From Poriferisodalis sp965221945 (lineage in GTDB: Bacteria; Actinomycetota; Acidimicrobiia; Acidimicrobiales; Poriferisodalaceae): 64,000 nt of DNA. Shown here in pieces: positions 33,398-41,810 of this stretch. The notes below the pieces were generated by a model. The model was given only the letters and a program-made list of their open reading frames with translations, was not told where the DNA came from and did not search any database. The position numbers and the translations under genes were made by a program. Location: NCBI RefSeq assembly GCF_965221945.1, contig NZ_OZ244925.1, forward strand, positions 2,542,001-2,606,000. Direction: 5' to 3'. Each line of letters begins with the position of its first letter. Within the stretch, counting starts at the first letter, position 1.

Positions 33398-34104
33398 ACT
33401 GCCCCGATCCGGGCAACTGTCCGGTAGCGCGCCCTGACGTACCCAAGCATCTCCGCTCTCACGTCATCAAAGCTGGGACATCGTGGTTCAACGTGTCGCG
33501 CCACGCCGAGGTCTTCAACAGCACAGGAGTCGGCGACAGCCGATTCAGCCCACTTCCCGCCACCGACGGCCAGCCGATCCCCCACGTCTATCTGGCACAG
33601 AACCACGTAGGTGCGCTGCTGGAGAGCGCCTTGCACGACGTCTGGGGTGCAACTGCAACCATTCAGCGCACAGATCTGCGTGGACGATGCCTGCGCCGCG
33701 TCACATGCCTGACAGACCTTCGCGTCATAGACCTACGCGACGACCAACTCGACCACTACGGGATCGGGCGTGAGCAGCTCATTGCCAGTCCCCCAGAGCA
33801 CTATGCGTGCACACGCAGATGGGCGCAGCAACGAGCTCAGGCATCGATCGGCGGGCAACCGACCGCCGGATTCATCTGGCACTCGCGACAAGTTGAAGTC
33901 GCCGCTGACCACGCACGTGAGCCGATGCGAATACTGCTGGCCATCGTCGAACAAGCTGGACATACGGCAATCATCTACGACAGCAACGGACGAGGCCACG
34001 ACTGGTTCAACACAGACATCGTTCACGCAGACCTCAGCGTCGGCAACGGCTTGGCCTTCGTGACCGAACTTGCCGTGGCGTTGGGTCTCCATGTCGAAGA
34101 CTGA
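33394..34104 (+). CDS. RES-domain toxin (NAD+-consuming family)
   Basis: A 236-residue RES protein starting at GTG 33394. Key family elements are present: DSRFSPLP (the Arg of R-E-S), HVYLAQNHVGALLESALHD (containing the conserved Glu), and GFIWHSRQ near 166-173 carrying the Ser. RES toxins such as MbcT break down NAD+. The N-terminus has two Cys-Pro motifs (MNCPDPGNCP). Coupled to the antitoxin by a 4-bp overlap. Confidence 0.82.
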   Translation: MNCPDPGNCPVARPDVPKHLRSHVIKAGTSWFNVSRHAEVFNSTGVGDSRFSPLPATDGQPIPHVYLAQNHVGALLESALHDVWGATATIQRTDLRGRCLRRVTCLTDLRVIDLRDDQLDHYGIGREQLIASPPEHYACTRRWAQQRAQASIGGQPTAGFIWHSRQVEVAADHAREPMRILLAIVEQAGHTAIIYDSNGRGHDWFNTDIVHADLSVGNGLAFVTELAVALGLHVED

Positions 34105-34164
34105 GCTGCCCTCACAGCAACTTCACTCCGAGCTTTGGCTGCACGCCCAACTAGCGTCCGCGTC

Positions 34165-35145
34165 ATGAGCGCAGAACCATCCGCAGAAGGCCGTCCGGGA
34201 GGTAGAGCAGAGGCTGAGCCGGTGGTGCTGTACACCGAGGCCGACACTGTCGCTTTCATCACCCTGAACCGGCCCGAGCGCATGAACACGCTGACCGAGG
34301 GCGTCATTGCGGGGGTGGCGGACGGGATCGATCGGGCGACGGCATCGAGAAGCGTTCGCTCGATCGTGCTCCGAGGCAGCGGCCCAACGCTGACAGCGGG
34401 ATATGACCTCAACCCCGGCGGGGGCAGCACCCGTGGCGGCAGCCACGGCAATGTGGCAGCGAGCACTGGAGAATCGAGCTCAGGGGAGCTGTACGACTCG
34501 TGGGGCAGCCCTTACAGCGCTCCTGGTCCGAAGCCTCGCGAGGGTGCCTGGGACCCTGTCCGGGACTGGCAGTTCATGGGCCACAACGTGAAGCGATTCA
34601 TGAAGATCTGGGAATGCCCCAAGCCGGTGCTGGGGCAGATCCACGGCTGGGCAATCGGCGGAGCCACCGACATGATCCTGTGCTGCGACCTGCTGTTCAT
34701 GGCCTCAGATGCGTACATCGGCTATGCCCCCTCACGCATCTACGGCACGCCCACCACGATGATGTGGGTCTACCGCTTGGGCCTCGAGCACGCCAAGCAG
34801 TTCTTGCTGTCGGGCGACGCCATTGACGCCGAGACGGCCCATCGCATCGGGCTGGTCGCCTACGTGTACCCGCCCGACGAGCTCGGCGAGCAGATTGAGG
34901 CGTTCGCCCGCCGGCTTGCGCATATCCCGGCGAATCAGCTGGCGCTCAACAAGCTGCTCATCAACCAGGCGTTCGAGAACATGGGACTACGCACGAGTCA
35001 GCTGCTCGGCACGTTCTTCGACGGCGTCACTCGGCATACCGAGGAGGCCTACCGCTGGGTGGAGGATTTCGAGACGAAGGGCTTCCGCCAGGTCATCGCT
35101 GAGCGGGATGCTCCCCACGGCGACTACGGCGAGCGGCCGCGATGA
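34165..35145 (+). CDS. Enoyl-CoA hydratase/isomerase (crotonase) family protein
   Basis: About 326 residues from ATG 34165. The crotonase fold is shown by VAFITLNRPERMNTLTEGVI, the oxyanion-hole segment SIVLRGSGPTLTAGYDL, and QIHGWAIGGATDMILCCDLL. A 60-residue insertion, rich in Gly/Ser (GGGSTRGGSHG), separates the first and second oxyanion elements and is longer than in fatty-acid hydratases. The catalytic Glu pair is not clear, so the reaction could be hydration, isomerisation or hydrolysis of a CoA ester. Its stop overlaps the hydrolase ATG by 4 bp. Confidence 0.85.
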   Translation: MSAEPSAEGRPGGRAEAEPVVLYTEADTVAFITLNRPERMNTLTEGVIAGVADGIDRATASRSVRSIVLRGSGPTLTAGYDLNPGGGSTRGGSHGNVAASTGESSSGELYDSWGSPYSAPGPKPREGAWDPVRDWQFMGHNVKRFMKIWECPKPVLGQIHGWAIGGATDMILCCDLLFMASDAYIGYAPSRIYGTPTTMMWVYRLGLEHAKQFLLSGDAIDAETAHRIGLVAYVYPPDELGEQIEAFARRLAHIPANQLALNKLLINQAFENMGLRTSQLLGTFFDGVTRHTEEAYRWVEDFETKGFRQVIAERDAPHGDYGERPR

Positions 35146-35963
35146 GCGGGCAGGCGGGCAACGGCCTGACGCTGGTCCTGCTGCACGGCTTGGGTGCCAA
35201 CCGGCACGTGTGGGACGTCGTGGCCGAGCTGTGGGACGGCGATGTCTACGCACCAGACTTTCGCGGGCACGGTGAGGCGCCGTGGCGTGGGCACTACTCG
35301 TTCGGGACGATGGCGGCCGACGTGGCCGAGGCGCTGCAGCGTGACCACGGCCGGGGGCCGTACGCGGTCGTCGGACACTCGATGGGCGGGGCGGTCGGGC
35401 TTGCACTCGCCTCGGGCTGGTTCGGACCGCCGCCGACACATGTGGCGACGATCGGCGTGAAGCTGCGCTGGTCCGACGAGGAGCTGTTTCGTATCGACGG
35501 CCTCGCTGCGCGGCCGCCGCGCATGTTCGACGACCGGGACGGCGCCGTCGAGTGGTTCATGAAGCTGTCGGGGCTGTTTGGCGTGTTCGCACCTGATGAC
35601 CCGGGTCTCGCGGCAACGATCGACTCCGGTGTGATCGCCGATCAGGCCTCAGGCGCAGTAGGCGCCGATGCGCTCTGGAGAACCACCCAGGATCCCGCCA
35701 CGGTCGGCGTCGGTCCGCCGGACATGACGGGCTTGCTGCCCGCAGCTAAGTGCCCGGTGGTGATGGCGCTGGGAGAGCACGATCCGCTCGCCGCCCCCGA
35801 TCATCACGACGACCTGGCCGCGACTGCCGCCACAAACCCGTTCGCCGCCGGGGTCACAACACCGCACGTGTTCTACGGCCTCGGCCACAACGCCATGGTC
35901 GAGGATCCCCGCGCTGTCGCAGCGTGGTTGGCAACCCTTCTCGCATTCACTGGGACTTCTTGA
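35142..35963 (+). CDS. Alpha/beta-fold hydrolase
   Basis: A 273-residue hydrolase. The LVLLHGLGANRHVWD oxyanion segment, nucleophile Ser in VVGHSMGGAVGLA (near residue 86), acid MALGEHDPL and a C-terminal GLGHNAMVEDP with the catalytic His form the usual triad. It overlaps the crotonase gene by 4 bp and probably acts on the same ester or thioester pathway. Substrate unknown. Confidence 0.88.
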   Translation: MSGQAGNGLTLVLLHGLGANRHVWDVVAELWDGDVYAPDFRGHGEAPWRGHYSFGTMAADVAEALQRDHGRGPYAVVGHSMGGAVGLALASGWFGPPPTHVATIGVKLRWSDEELFRIDGLAARPPRMFDDRDGAVEWFMKLSGLFGVFAPDDPGLAATIDSGVIADQASGAVGADALWRTTQDPATVGVGPPDMTGLLPAAKCPVVMALGEHDPLAAPDHHDDLAATAATNPFAAGVTTPHVFYGLGHNAMVEDPRAVAAWLATLLAFTGTS

Positions 35964-35966
35964 AGT

Positions 35967-36401
35967 TCAGTCTGAGGTAGGCGAAGCGTCGGGCGGGAGC
36001 CGGCGAGCGCGGCGAACCGCCCAGACCGCGAGCGCCACGGCCGCAATGGTGACGAGCATCAGCGCGGTGTGCACAAGCTTGAATCCGGTGGTCTGCGTGC
36101 TGTCGGCCCAGAGCTGCGCGCTGCGTATGGGCCAGTAGAGCACCGACAGCGTTGCCAGCATCACGAACCACCTCGGGCCGAACTTGCCTGAGACAGCCCA
36201 GACGAGCGTCGCGAGCCCGAGATTCACAAACATGAGGGCAACGAGCACGCGCCACAGCGTTCCCCCGAAGCCGAGGTCGCCCGCTTGGGCGACGTTGACG
36301 ATGCGAGTCAACCAGATCGCCACGGTCCACGCCGCCAGAATCAGCAGCGGAAATCGAGCGCCATTCGGGCGCAGCGGCGCCTTGTTCGTGGACTGCATCA
36401 C
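35967..36401 (-). CDS. Small integral membrane protein, function unknown
   Basis: A 144-residue protein with four predicted hydrophobic helices (LLILAAWTVAIWLTR, LWRVLVALMFVNLGLATLVW, FVMLATLSVLYWP, LMLVTIAAVALAVWAV) and a basic C-terminus. It is convergent with the hydrolase gene across 3 bp. No family recognised. Confidence 0.68.
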   Translation of the reverse strand: MMQSTNKAPLRPNGARFPLLILAAWTVAIWLTRIVNVAQAGDLGFGGTLWRVLVALMFVNLGLATLVWAVSGKFGPRWFVMLATLSVLYWPIRSAQLWADSTQTTGFKLVHTALMLVTIAAVALAVWAVRRARRLPPDASPTSD

Positions 36402-36441
36402 CTTGATGATGCCGCCGCTCGTGCGTGCTTCCGGACCGTTG

Positions 36442-37212
36442 CTAGCCCTCTTCGAGCGGCAGGTCGCCCGAGATCTTCACGCACTCGCCGCCATCGATGT
36501 CCATGACGTGCCCGGTCAGCCAGGTCGCGGCCGCCGAGAGAAACAGTGCCGCCTCGCCGATGTCAGACGGCTCGCCGAGCCGCTTCATCGGCAGCTGGTT
36601 CGCGATTATCTTCCCGCGCGGCCCATCCCAGAGCACTCGCGCAAAATCGGTGCGAATCAGCCCCGGGGCGATGCAGTTGACCCGCACATTGGGACCCAAC
36701 TCGGCTGCGAGTTGGCGGGTCATGTGCATGAGCGCGTCCTTGAACATGCAATAGACGCCCAACGCTTCGGAGGTGTGGTGCCCGCCGACCGAGGCAATGT
36801 TGATGACCGAACCGCCGTGGGTGGACATCCACATCTGCCACGCCGTCTGGGTCCACTGCAACGGCGCCCGCAGGTTCACTTCGTAGGTCTTGTCGAGCCG
36901 CGGAACGTCGCAATCGACCATCGGACCGGCCCACGGGTTGGTCGCGGCGTTGTTGACAAGGATGTCCAGCGATCCGAAGTGCTCGATGGTCTCACCCATC
37001 ACACGCTCGGCCTGATCGAGATGGCCGATGTGCGAGGCGATGTAATCGCACTCGCCGCCAATGTCGGCAACAGCGGCCTCGCACTTGTCGGCCTTGCGGC
37101 TCGTGATCATCACGTTCGCGCCAGCATCAGCGAACGACTTCGCGATGCCCTTGCCGATGCCAGCCGAGCCGCCGGTCACCAGTGCGGTTTTGCCATCCAG
37201 TCGCAATTCCAT
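36442..37212 (-). CDS. SDR-family NAD(P)-dependent oxidoreductase
   Basis: About 256 residues from ATG 37212 (MELRLDGKTALVTGGSAGIG). The TGGSAGIGKG nucleotide-binding loop and LVNNAATNPW are present; the catalytic Tyr/Lys region is VYCMFKDALMHM (YxxxK as YCMFK), preceded by SVGGHHTS. It starts 10 bp after the acyl-CoA dehydrogenase stop, so both are co-transcribed. Probably a hydroxyacyl-CoA or alcohol dehydrogenase. Confidence 0.92.
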   Translation of the reverse strand: MELRLDGKTALVTGGSAGIGKGIAKSFADAGANVMITSRKADKCEAAVADIGGECDYIASHIGHLDQAERVMGETIEHFGSLDILVNNAATNPWAGPMVDCDVPRLDKTYEVNLRAPLQWTQTAWQMWMSTHGGSVINIASVGGHHTSEALGVYCMFKDALMHMTRQLAAELGPNVRVNCIAPGLIRTDFARVLWDGPRGKIIANQLPMKRLGEPSDIGEAALFLSAAATWLTGHVMDIDGGECVKISGDLPLEEG

Positions 37213-37222
37213 GCTCAATCCC

Positions 37223-38473
37223 CTAATTCTTGCCGATCTGGTTCCAGGGACCGCCGTCGGCGCGCGGCTCACGCGGCAGCCCGAGCACCCGGTCGCCCAC
37301 GATGTTGCGCTGCACCTCGGACGTGCCGGCGTAGATCGTCCCCGGCCTCGCGCCCATGAAGGTCTGCACCCATGAGAGCGAGGAGAACTCTGCGCCGACC
37401 GCGTCGGTGTTGATGCCGTTCACCGCCGGATGGCCGCTCGGGGCAGTGGCTTCCATGCCCAGAATCTCCAGCGAGAACTCAGTGAGCCAGTGGTGGTACT
37501 CGCTCCACAGCAGCTTGTGCAGCGACGATTCCGGCCCAGGCGCATTGCCGGCAAGCACATTGGTGACGTTGCGCTGGCCCATCCACTTCATGATCTCGAC
37601 CTTGCAGTGGGCCTGCGCGAGCTTCTGACGCACCAGCGGATCGTCGGTTGCCCCCCGCTCAACGGCGACCGCGGTGACTCGGTCCAGCTCGTTGCGGAAC
37701 CGGAGCGCGTCGGTGGTGGCCCCGTGGCCTCGCTCGAAGCCGAGCAGCACGTTCGCCACCCGCCAGCCGTCATTCACGTCGCCGACCACGTTCTCCTTCG
37801 CCGTCTTGGCGTCCGTGAAGAACACCTCGTTGAAGTCGTGCCGGTTGTTGATGTTGATAATCGGGCGCATCTCGACGCCGGGCTGATCCACCGGGACCAG
37901 CAGGAACGAGATGCCACGGTGCTTGGCCTCGGTGGGGTTCGTCCGGCACAGCACGAAGATCCAGTTGGCCGTGTGGCCGCTGGAGGTCCAGATCTTCTGG
38001 CCGTTGATGACCCACTCATCTCCATCGAGCACGGCGCGAGTGCCCAGGTTGGCGAGATCCGAGCCGCTGTCGGGCTCGCTGTAGCCCTGACACCAACGAT
38101 GCTCGCCGGAGATGATCTTGGGCAGGAAGTGGCGCTTTTGCTCCTCTGTGCCGCACTCGATGATGGCGTTGCCCACCATCGTGATGCTGAAGCCGTCGTT
38201 GTCACCGCCCGTCGGCACGCCTGCCTTCAAGAACTCCTCGGCGAGCACGACACGCTCCACCTCGCTGAGCCCGGCGCCGCCATATTCGATCGACCACGAC
38301 ACAGCCAACAACTGGTTCTCGGACAAGAGCGCACGCCACTCCTCGACGAACTGCTCCCGGGCCTCCTCGGAGAGATCGCCCATTCCACCCCAGTTGGGCG
38401 GCAGGTGCTCGGCCAGGAACGCCTGGATCTTCTCCCGGTAGTCCTCCGCTTCTTCGGTGTATGTGGGATCCAT
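37223..38473 (-). CDS. Acyl-CoA dehydrogenase family protein
   Basis: A 416-residue flavoprotein. WCQGYSEPDSGSDLANLGTRA and INGQKIWTSSGHTANWI are the family signatures; FERGHGAT and the C-terminal MGARPGTIYAGTSEVQRNIV region complete the FAD-binding fold. The last is the TxEVQ motif of FadE subunits that often work as heterodimers in steroid and long-chain degradation. The single gene could be a homo-oligomer or have a partner elsewhere. Confidence 0.93.
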   Translation of the reverse strand: MDPTYTEEAEDYREKIQAFLAEHLPPNWGGMGDLSEEAREQFVEEWRALLSENQLLAVSWSIEYGGAGLSEVERVVLAEEFLKAGVPTGGDNDGFSITMVGNAIIECGTEEQKRHFLPKIISGEHRWCQGYSEPDSGSDLANLGTRAVLDGDEWVINGQKIWTSSGHTANWIFVLCRTNPTEAKHRGISFLLVPVDQPGVEMRPIININNRHDFNEVFFTDAKTAKENVVGDVNDGWRVANVLLGFERGHGATTDALRFRNELDRVTAVAVERGATDDPLVRQKLAQAHCKVEIMKWMGQRNVTNVLAGNAPGPESSLHKLLWSEYHHWLTEFSLEILGMEATAPSGHPAVNGINTDAVGAEFSSLSWVQTFMGARPGTIYAGTSEVQRNIVGDRVLGLPREPRADGGPWNQIGKN

Positions 38474-38542
38474 GGTCGCGCTCCCCTATTGCTCGCCGCT
38501 GAGTCTGCCACGCGGCTGGTTGCGATGGCTCCGGGCCTATAA

Positions 38543-38610
38543 CCGCCGTGCCCAATGGTTCGGCTACGGCCGGTAGCCGCCGTGCCCAATGGTTCGGCTA
38601 CGGCCGGTAG
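38543..38610. repeat. 34-bp perfect tandem duplication at the end of the carboxyltransferase gene
   Basis: Two adjacent 34-bp copies (38543-38576 and 38577-38610) begin CCGCCGTGCCCAATGG and end CTACGGCCGGTAG. The right copy contains the terminal codons and TAG of the carboxyltransferase gene (minus strand); the left copy repeats them downstream. Confidence 0.9.
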
Positions 38611-40148
38611 CCGAACGTACTTGGCCCGGGCCGCAGCGAGCGGCGGGCCAGATCTGCCCATTCGCACAGCAGCGGGCGGGTGTCGCGAGGGTCGATGATC
38701 TCCTCGACCTCGAAGAACTCCGCCGAACGATGCGGCGAGCGCACCAGGTTCAACCGCTCGCGTATGTCTTCCAGGAGCTCGTCGGGCGTTTCACTGTCGG
38801 CGAGGTCCTGCTTGTAGGCGACTTCGATGCCGCCCTCGATCGGCAGCGAGCCCCAGTCGCCCGACGGCCAGGCGAAGCGGAAGCTGCGCGCGCCGGGTTT
38901 GTTGTTGGCGGCGCCCGCGACACCGAAGGCCTTGCGGATCACCACGCACGCGAACGGAGCGGTCAACTGCCCGAGGGCTGCTAGCGCAGCCGATCCGAAC
39001 CGGATGGTGCCGCTCTCCTCGGACTCCTTGCCGATGAGAAAGCCTGGGCAATCCTCAAGGTGCACGACCGGCAGATGGAACGTGGAGGCCGTGTCGAGCA
39101 GGCGGATCAGCTTGCGGCATCCATCGGCAGTCCAGCCGCCGCCGTACACGTAGGGATCCTCAGCGAACACCGCCACCGGCCAGCCGTCGAGGCGAGCAAG
39201 GCCGGTGATGATCGAGCGTCCCCAGCGGCTCCCGATCTCGAAGAAGCTGCCCTGATCGAACACCGATTCGACGATGGATCGCATCTTGTAGACCCGCCGC
39301 GGCTCGCGGGGCACGATCGAGATCAGCTCCTCGTCACGGCGCTGCGGGCTGTCGCCGCTGAGCACGCGCTCTCCCAGCTCGTCGATGTTCGAGGGCAGGT
39401 ACGACAGGAATTGCCGTGCGCGCTCGAACGCCTCGGCTTCACTGTCGACCACGTCGTCGATGGCGCCGTTCGCAGTGTGAATGTCGGCGTGACCCAGTTC
39501 TTCCTTGCCGTGGTCGCCCAGTGACGCCTGCTCCACCAAGGCCGGTCCGGCGATCATCATCTGCGCGGTGTCGCGCACGATCACAGAGTAGTGCGCCGTG
39601 GCCACGCGGGCGGCGCCGATGCCCGCAACCGAGCCCAATGCCAGCGACACCGACGGCGCCACTGAGAGGTGGTTCACGATGGTGTCCCAGCCGCGCAGCT
39701 CGGGGATGTACGTGCGGCCCGCCATCTCAATGGACTTCACCGATCCACCACCGCCCATGCCGTCCACCAACCGGATGTGCGGCAGCCGCATTTCGTAGGC
39801 CATGGACTCGGCTGCGTTGCGCTTCTCTGGAATGGTGGCGTCCGACGAGCCGCCCCGCACTGTGAAGTCGTCGCCGGACAGGATGACCGGACGGTCGTCG
39901 ATACGGGCGAGGCCGAATATGAAGTTCGACGGCGTCAGGTGGACTAGGTTGCCGTGATCGTCGTATTCCGCGACGCCGGCGGTCTTGCCGATCTCGTGGA
40001 ACGAACCCTTGTCGGCCACGGCGTTGATGCGCTCGCGCACGGTCATCTTGCCGAAGAAGTGCTGTCGCTCGACCTTGTCGGGCCCGCCCAGCGCCTCGGC
40101 AAACGCCTCCCGGCGCCGAAGCTCAGCAATCTCAGGCTCCCAGCCCAT
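38598..40148 (-). CDS. Acyl-CoA carboxylase carboxyltransferase (beta) subunit
   Basis: About 516 residues from ATG 40148 (MGWEPEIAELRRREAFAEAL). It carries the two crotonase-like halves of biotin-dependent carboxyltransferases: VAEYDDHGNLVHLTPSNFIF then PVILSGDDFTVRGGSSDAT in the first, and GWPVAVFAEDPYVYGGGWTA with GFLIGKESEESGTIRFG in the second. It transfers carboxyl from biotin to an acyl-CoA such as propionyl-CoA. No biotin carboxylase/carrier subunit gene is nearby. A 34-bp tandem duplication covers its 3' end. Confidence 0.9.
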   Translation of the reverse strand: MGWEPEIAELRRREAFAEALGGPDKVERQHFFGKMTVRERINAVADKGSFHEIGKTAGVAEYDDHGNLVHLTPSNFIFGLARIDDRPVILSGDDFTVRGGSSDATIPEKRNAAESMAYEMRLPHIRLVDGMGGGGSVKSIEMAGRTYIPELRGWDTIVNHLSVAPSVSLALGSVAGIGAARVATAHYSVIVRDTAQMMIAGPALVEQASLGDHGKEELGHADIHTANGAIDDVVDSEAEAFERARQFLSYLPSNIDELGERVLSGDSPQRRDEELISIVPREPRRVYKMRSIVESVFDQGSFFEIGSRWGRSIITGLARLDGWPVAVFAEDPYVYGGGWTADGCRKLIRLLDTASTFHLPVVHLEDCPGFLIGKESEESGTIRFGSAALAALGQLTAPFACVVIRKAFGVAGAANNKPGARSFRFAWPSGDWGSLPIEGGIEVAYKQDLADSETPDELLEDIRERLNLVRSPHRSAEFFEVEEIIDPRDTRPLLCEWADLARRSLRPGPSTFGYRP

Positions 40149-40241
40149 CCGGCCCCCTCTTCTTGCCTTCGCCCCTCGGGTCATGGGACCGCAGCCGTTC
40201 ACACGCGACCGCAGGGTCCAAGTGTCCTGAGGGTACGCGCA

Positions 40242-40622
40242 GTGCCGAGGTGCTTTGCGGGCGCGCTGCTTCTGGCAGGTGTCTTGCCCGGAATTTGGCT
40301 GCTGTCGGGCTGCTGCTCTCGTGTCCAAGTGGACCAGCCAGTGCGTGCGCGACTTGCCGCGGAGCGGCTTGGTGTTGATCTGTTCGACATCTACTGCATG
40401 ATCGAATGGGGCGAGATCGTGGGCGGCCCCGATCCGGATCGCAACGTCGCAGTTCCCGCCGCCGAGATTGACCGCGTGCTTGCTGCTGGCGGTGCCCCGA
40501 ATTATGCCGAAGTGCTCAGGAAGTACGGATCAGGCGCTGACATCCCTGAGGCCGAAGCACGTCGACTGTCAGCGACGCACGACATGCTCGTGGCCTGCGC
40601 GCCGATCGCGCCGTCGGGCTAG
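40242..40622 (+). CDS. Putative small lipoprotein, function unknown
   Basis: A 126-residue protein from GTG 40242. The signal peptide is MPRCFAGALLLAGVLPGIWL followed by a lipobox LLSGC. The mature part has RLAAERLGVDLFDIYCMIEW and a helical C-terminus (AEIDRVLAAGGAPNYAEVLR). It is divergent from the carboxyltransferase gene and convergent with the alcohol dehydrogenase. No family recognised. Confidence 0.55.
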   Translation: MPRCFAGALLLAGVLPGIWLLSGCCSRVQVDQPVRARLAAERLGVDLFDIYCMIEWGEIVGGPDPDRNVAVPAAEIDRVLAAGGAPNYAEVLRKYGSGADIPEAEARRLSATHDMLVACAPIAPSG

Positions 40623-40674
40623 CAATCTCGGGCGGACCCCGCCTGGACCGAGCACCGCGTGTTGCGCAGCCAGA

Positions 40675-41706
40675 TCAGCCGGCGGTGGGGTCAACCAGCA
40701 GCTTGACGGCGGGGTTGCGCTTCGTGGCGAGATCGTCGATCGTCTGCGGCAGCTCGGCGAGGGTGGTCGTGCCGTTCACGAGCGGAGTGACGCTGATGCG
40801 GCCGTCAGCGATGAAGCTGGCCGCGGCCCGCATCTCATCAAGGCTGAACGCCAGCGAGGTGTCCACCGAGATCTCCTTGAACAGCCAGCGGTTCGGACGG
40901 ATCGTGGCATCGCTGCCGGTCACGCCGACGATGCAGACCGAGCCGCCGTAACGCACCATGCCAACCGACTGCTGGATGGTCTGTGGGATGCCGGCGCAGT
41001 CGAAGGCGATGTCGGCCCGCAAGCCACCCGTCGCCTCGTTCACCGCCTCCCGCATCTGTGCGCCGGGCTCGACCGCGACATCGGCACCGGTGTCAAGCGC
41101 CAACCTGCGTCGGTCGGAGTCGGGCTCCACGGCGATCACCTTGCCGGCACCTGCCAGGCGCGCGCACTGGGCGACCAGCAGGCCGATCGGGCCGCAGCCG
41201 ACAACGCACACCACATCGCCAGCGCGCATGCGGCTGCGGCGTACAGCATGCAGCGCCACCGAGACGGGCTCGATCACTGCAGCGTCGTCGTCGGTGAGCT
41301 CGTCGGGCACCCGCACCAGTCGATCGGCGCTTGCTGCCATGAACGGCGCGAAGCCGCCCGAGGCCGGCGCGTTGGCACCGATGTAGTACGAGCGCGCCGT
41401 CGAGCAGTACGCGCCGAGATCGGCTCGGCACTCTGCGCAGCGACCGCAGCCGGGGGCCAGCCCGCCCGTCACGCGGTCGCCCGTGCCCACGACACGAACA
41501 TCGGAGCCCACGGCGACAACGGTGCCGACCCACTCGTGGCCGCAGATACCCGGCGCGTAGGGCCAGCCCTCGACATACGCATGCACGTCACTTCCGCAGA
41601 CCCCGCAGAGCGAGATCTCGACAAGCGCGTCGCCCGGCCCAGGCGTCGGCTCGTCAACCTCTCGCAACTCGAATCGTCCCTTGCCGGTCACCAGTCCCGT
41701 ACGCAT
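40675..41706 (-). CDS. Zinc-dependent alcohol dehydrogenase (MDR family)
   Basis: About 343 residues from ATG 41706 (MRTGLVTGKGRFELREVDEP). Catalytic zinc residues are in SLCGVCGSDVHAY and GICGHEWVG; the structural-zinc cysteines are in GGLAPGCGRCAECRADLGAYC. The NAD(P)-binding segment is VVCVVGCGPIGLLVAQ. Typical threonine/sorbitol dehydrogenase-like layout. Divergent from the SDR gene at 41811 across about 100 bp that holds a 23-bp tandem repeat. Confidence 0.93.
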   Translation of the reverse strand: MRTGLVTGKGRFELREVDEPTPGPGDALVEISLCGVCGSDVHAYVEGWPYAPGICGHEWVGTVVAVGSDVRVVGTGDRVTGGLAPGCGRCAECRADLGAYCSTARSYYIGANAPASGGFAPFMAASADRLVRVPDELTDDDAAVIEPVSVALHAVRRSRMRAGDVVCVVGCGPIGLLVAQCARLAGAGKVIAVEPDSDRRRLALDTGADVAVEPGAQMREAVNEATGGLRADIAFDCAGIPQTIQQSVGMVRYGGSVCIVGVTGSDATIRPNRWLFKEISVDTSLAFSLDEMRAAASFIADGRISVTPLVNGTTTLAELPQTIDDLATKRNPAVKLLVDPTAG

Positions 41707-41754
41707 GCCCACATAATCGCGCACCGCTTGCGAGATCGCGCTGGCCGAGACGAA

Positions 41755-41800
41755 GCGCGAGGCAGCGCCCCGTCATAGCGCGAAGCAACGCCCCGTCATA
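41755..41800. repeat. 23-bp tandem repeat between divergent dehydrogenase genes
   Basis: Two adjacent 23-bp units (41755-41777 and 41778-41800) differ at two positions. Each starts GCGCGA and ends CGCCCCGTCATA. It ends 10 bp before the SDR ATG, so it could be a duplicated operator or simple slippage. Confidence 0.8.
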
Positions 41801-41810
41801 TCGTGCGCGC

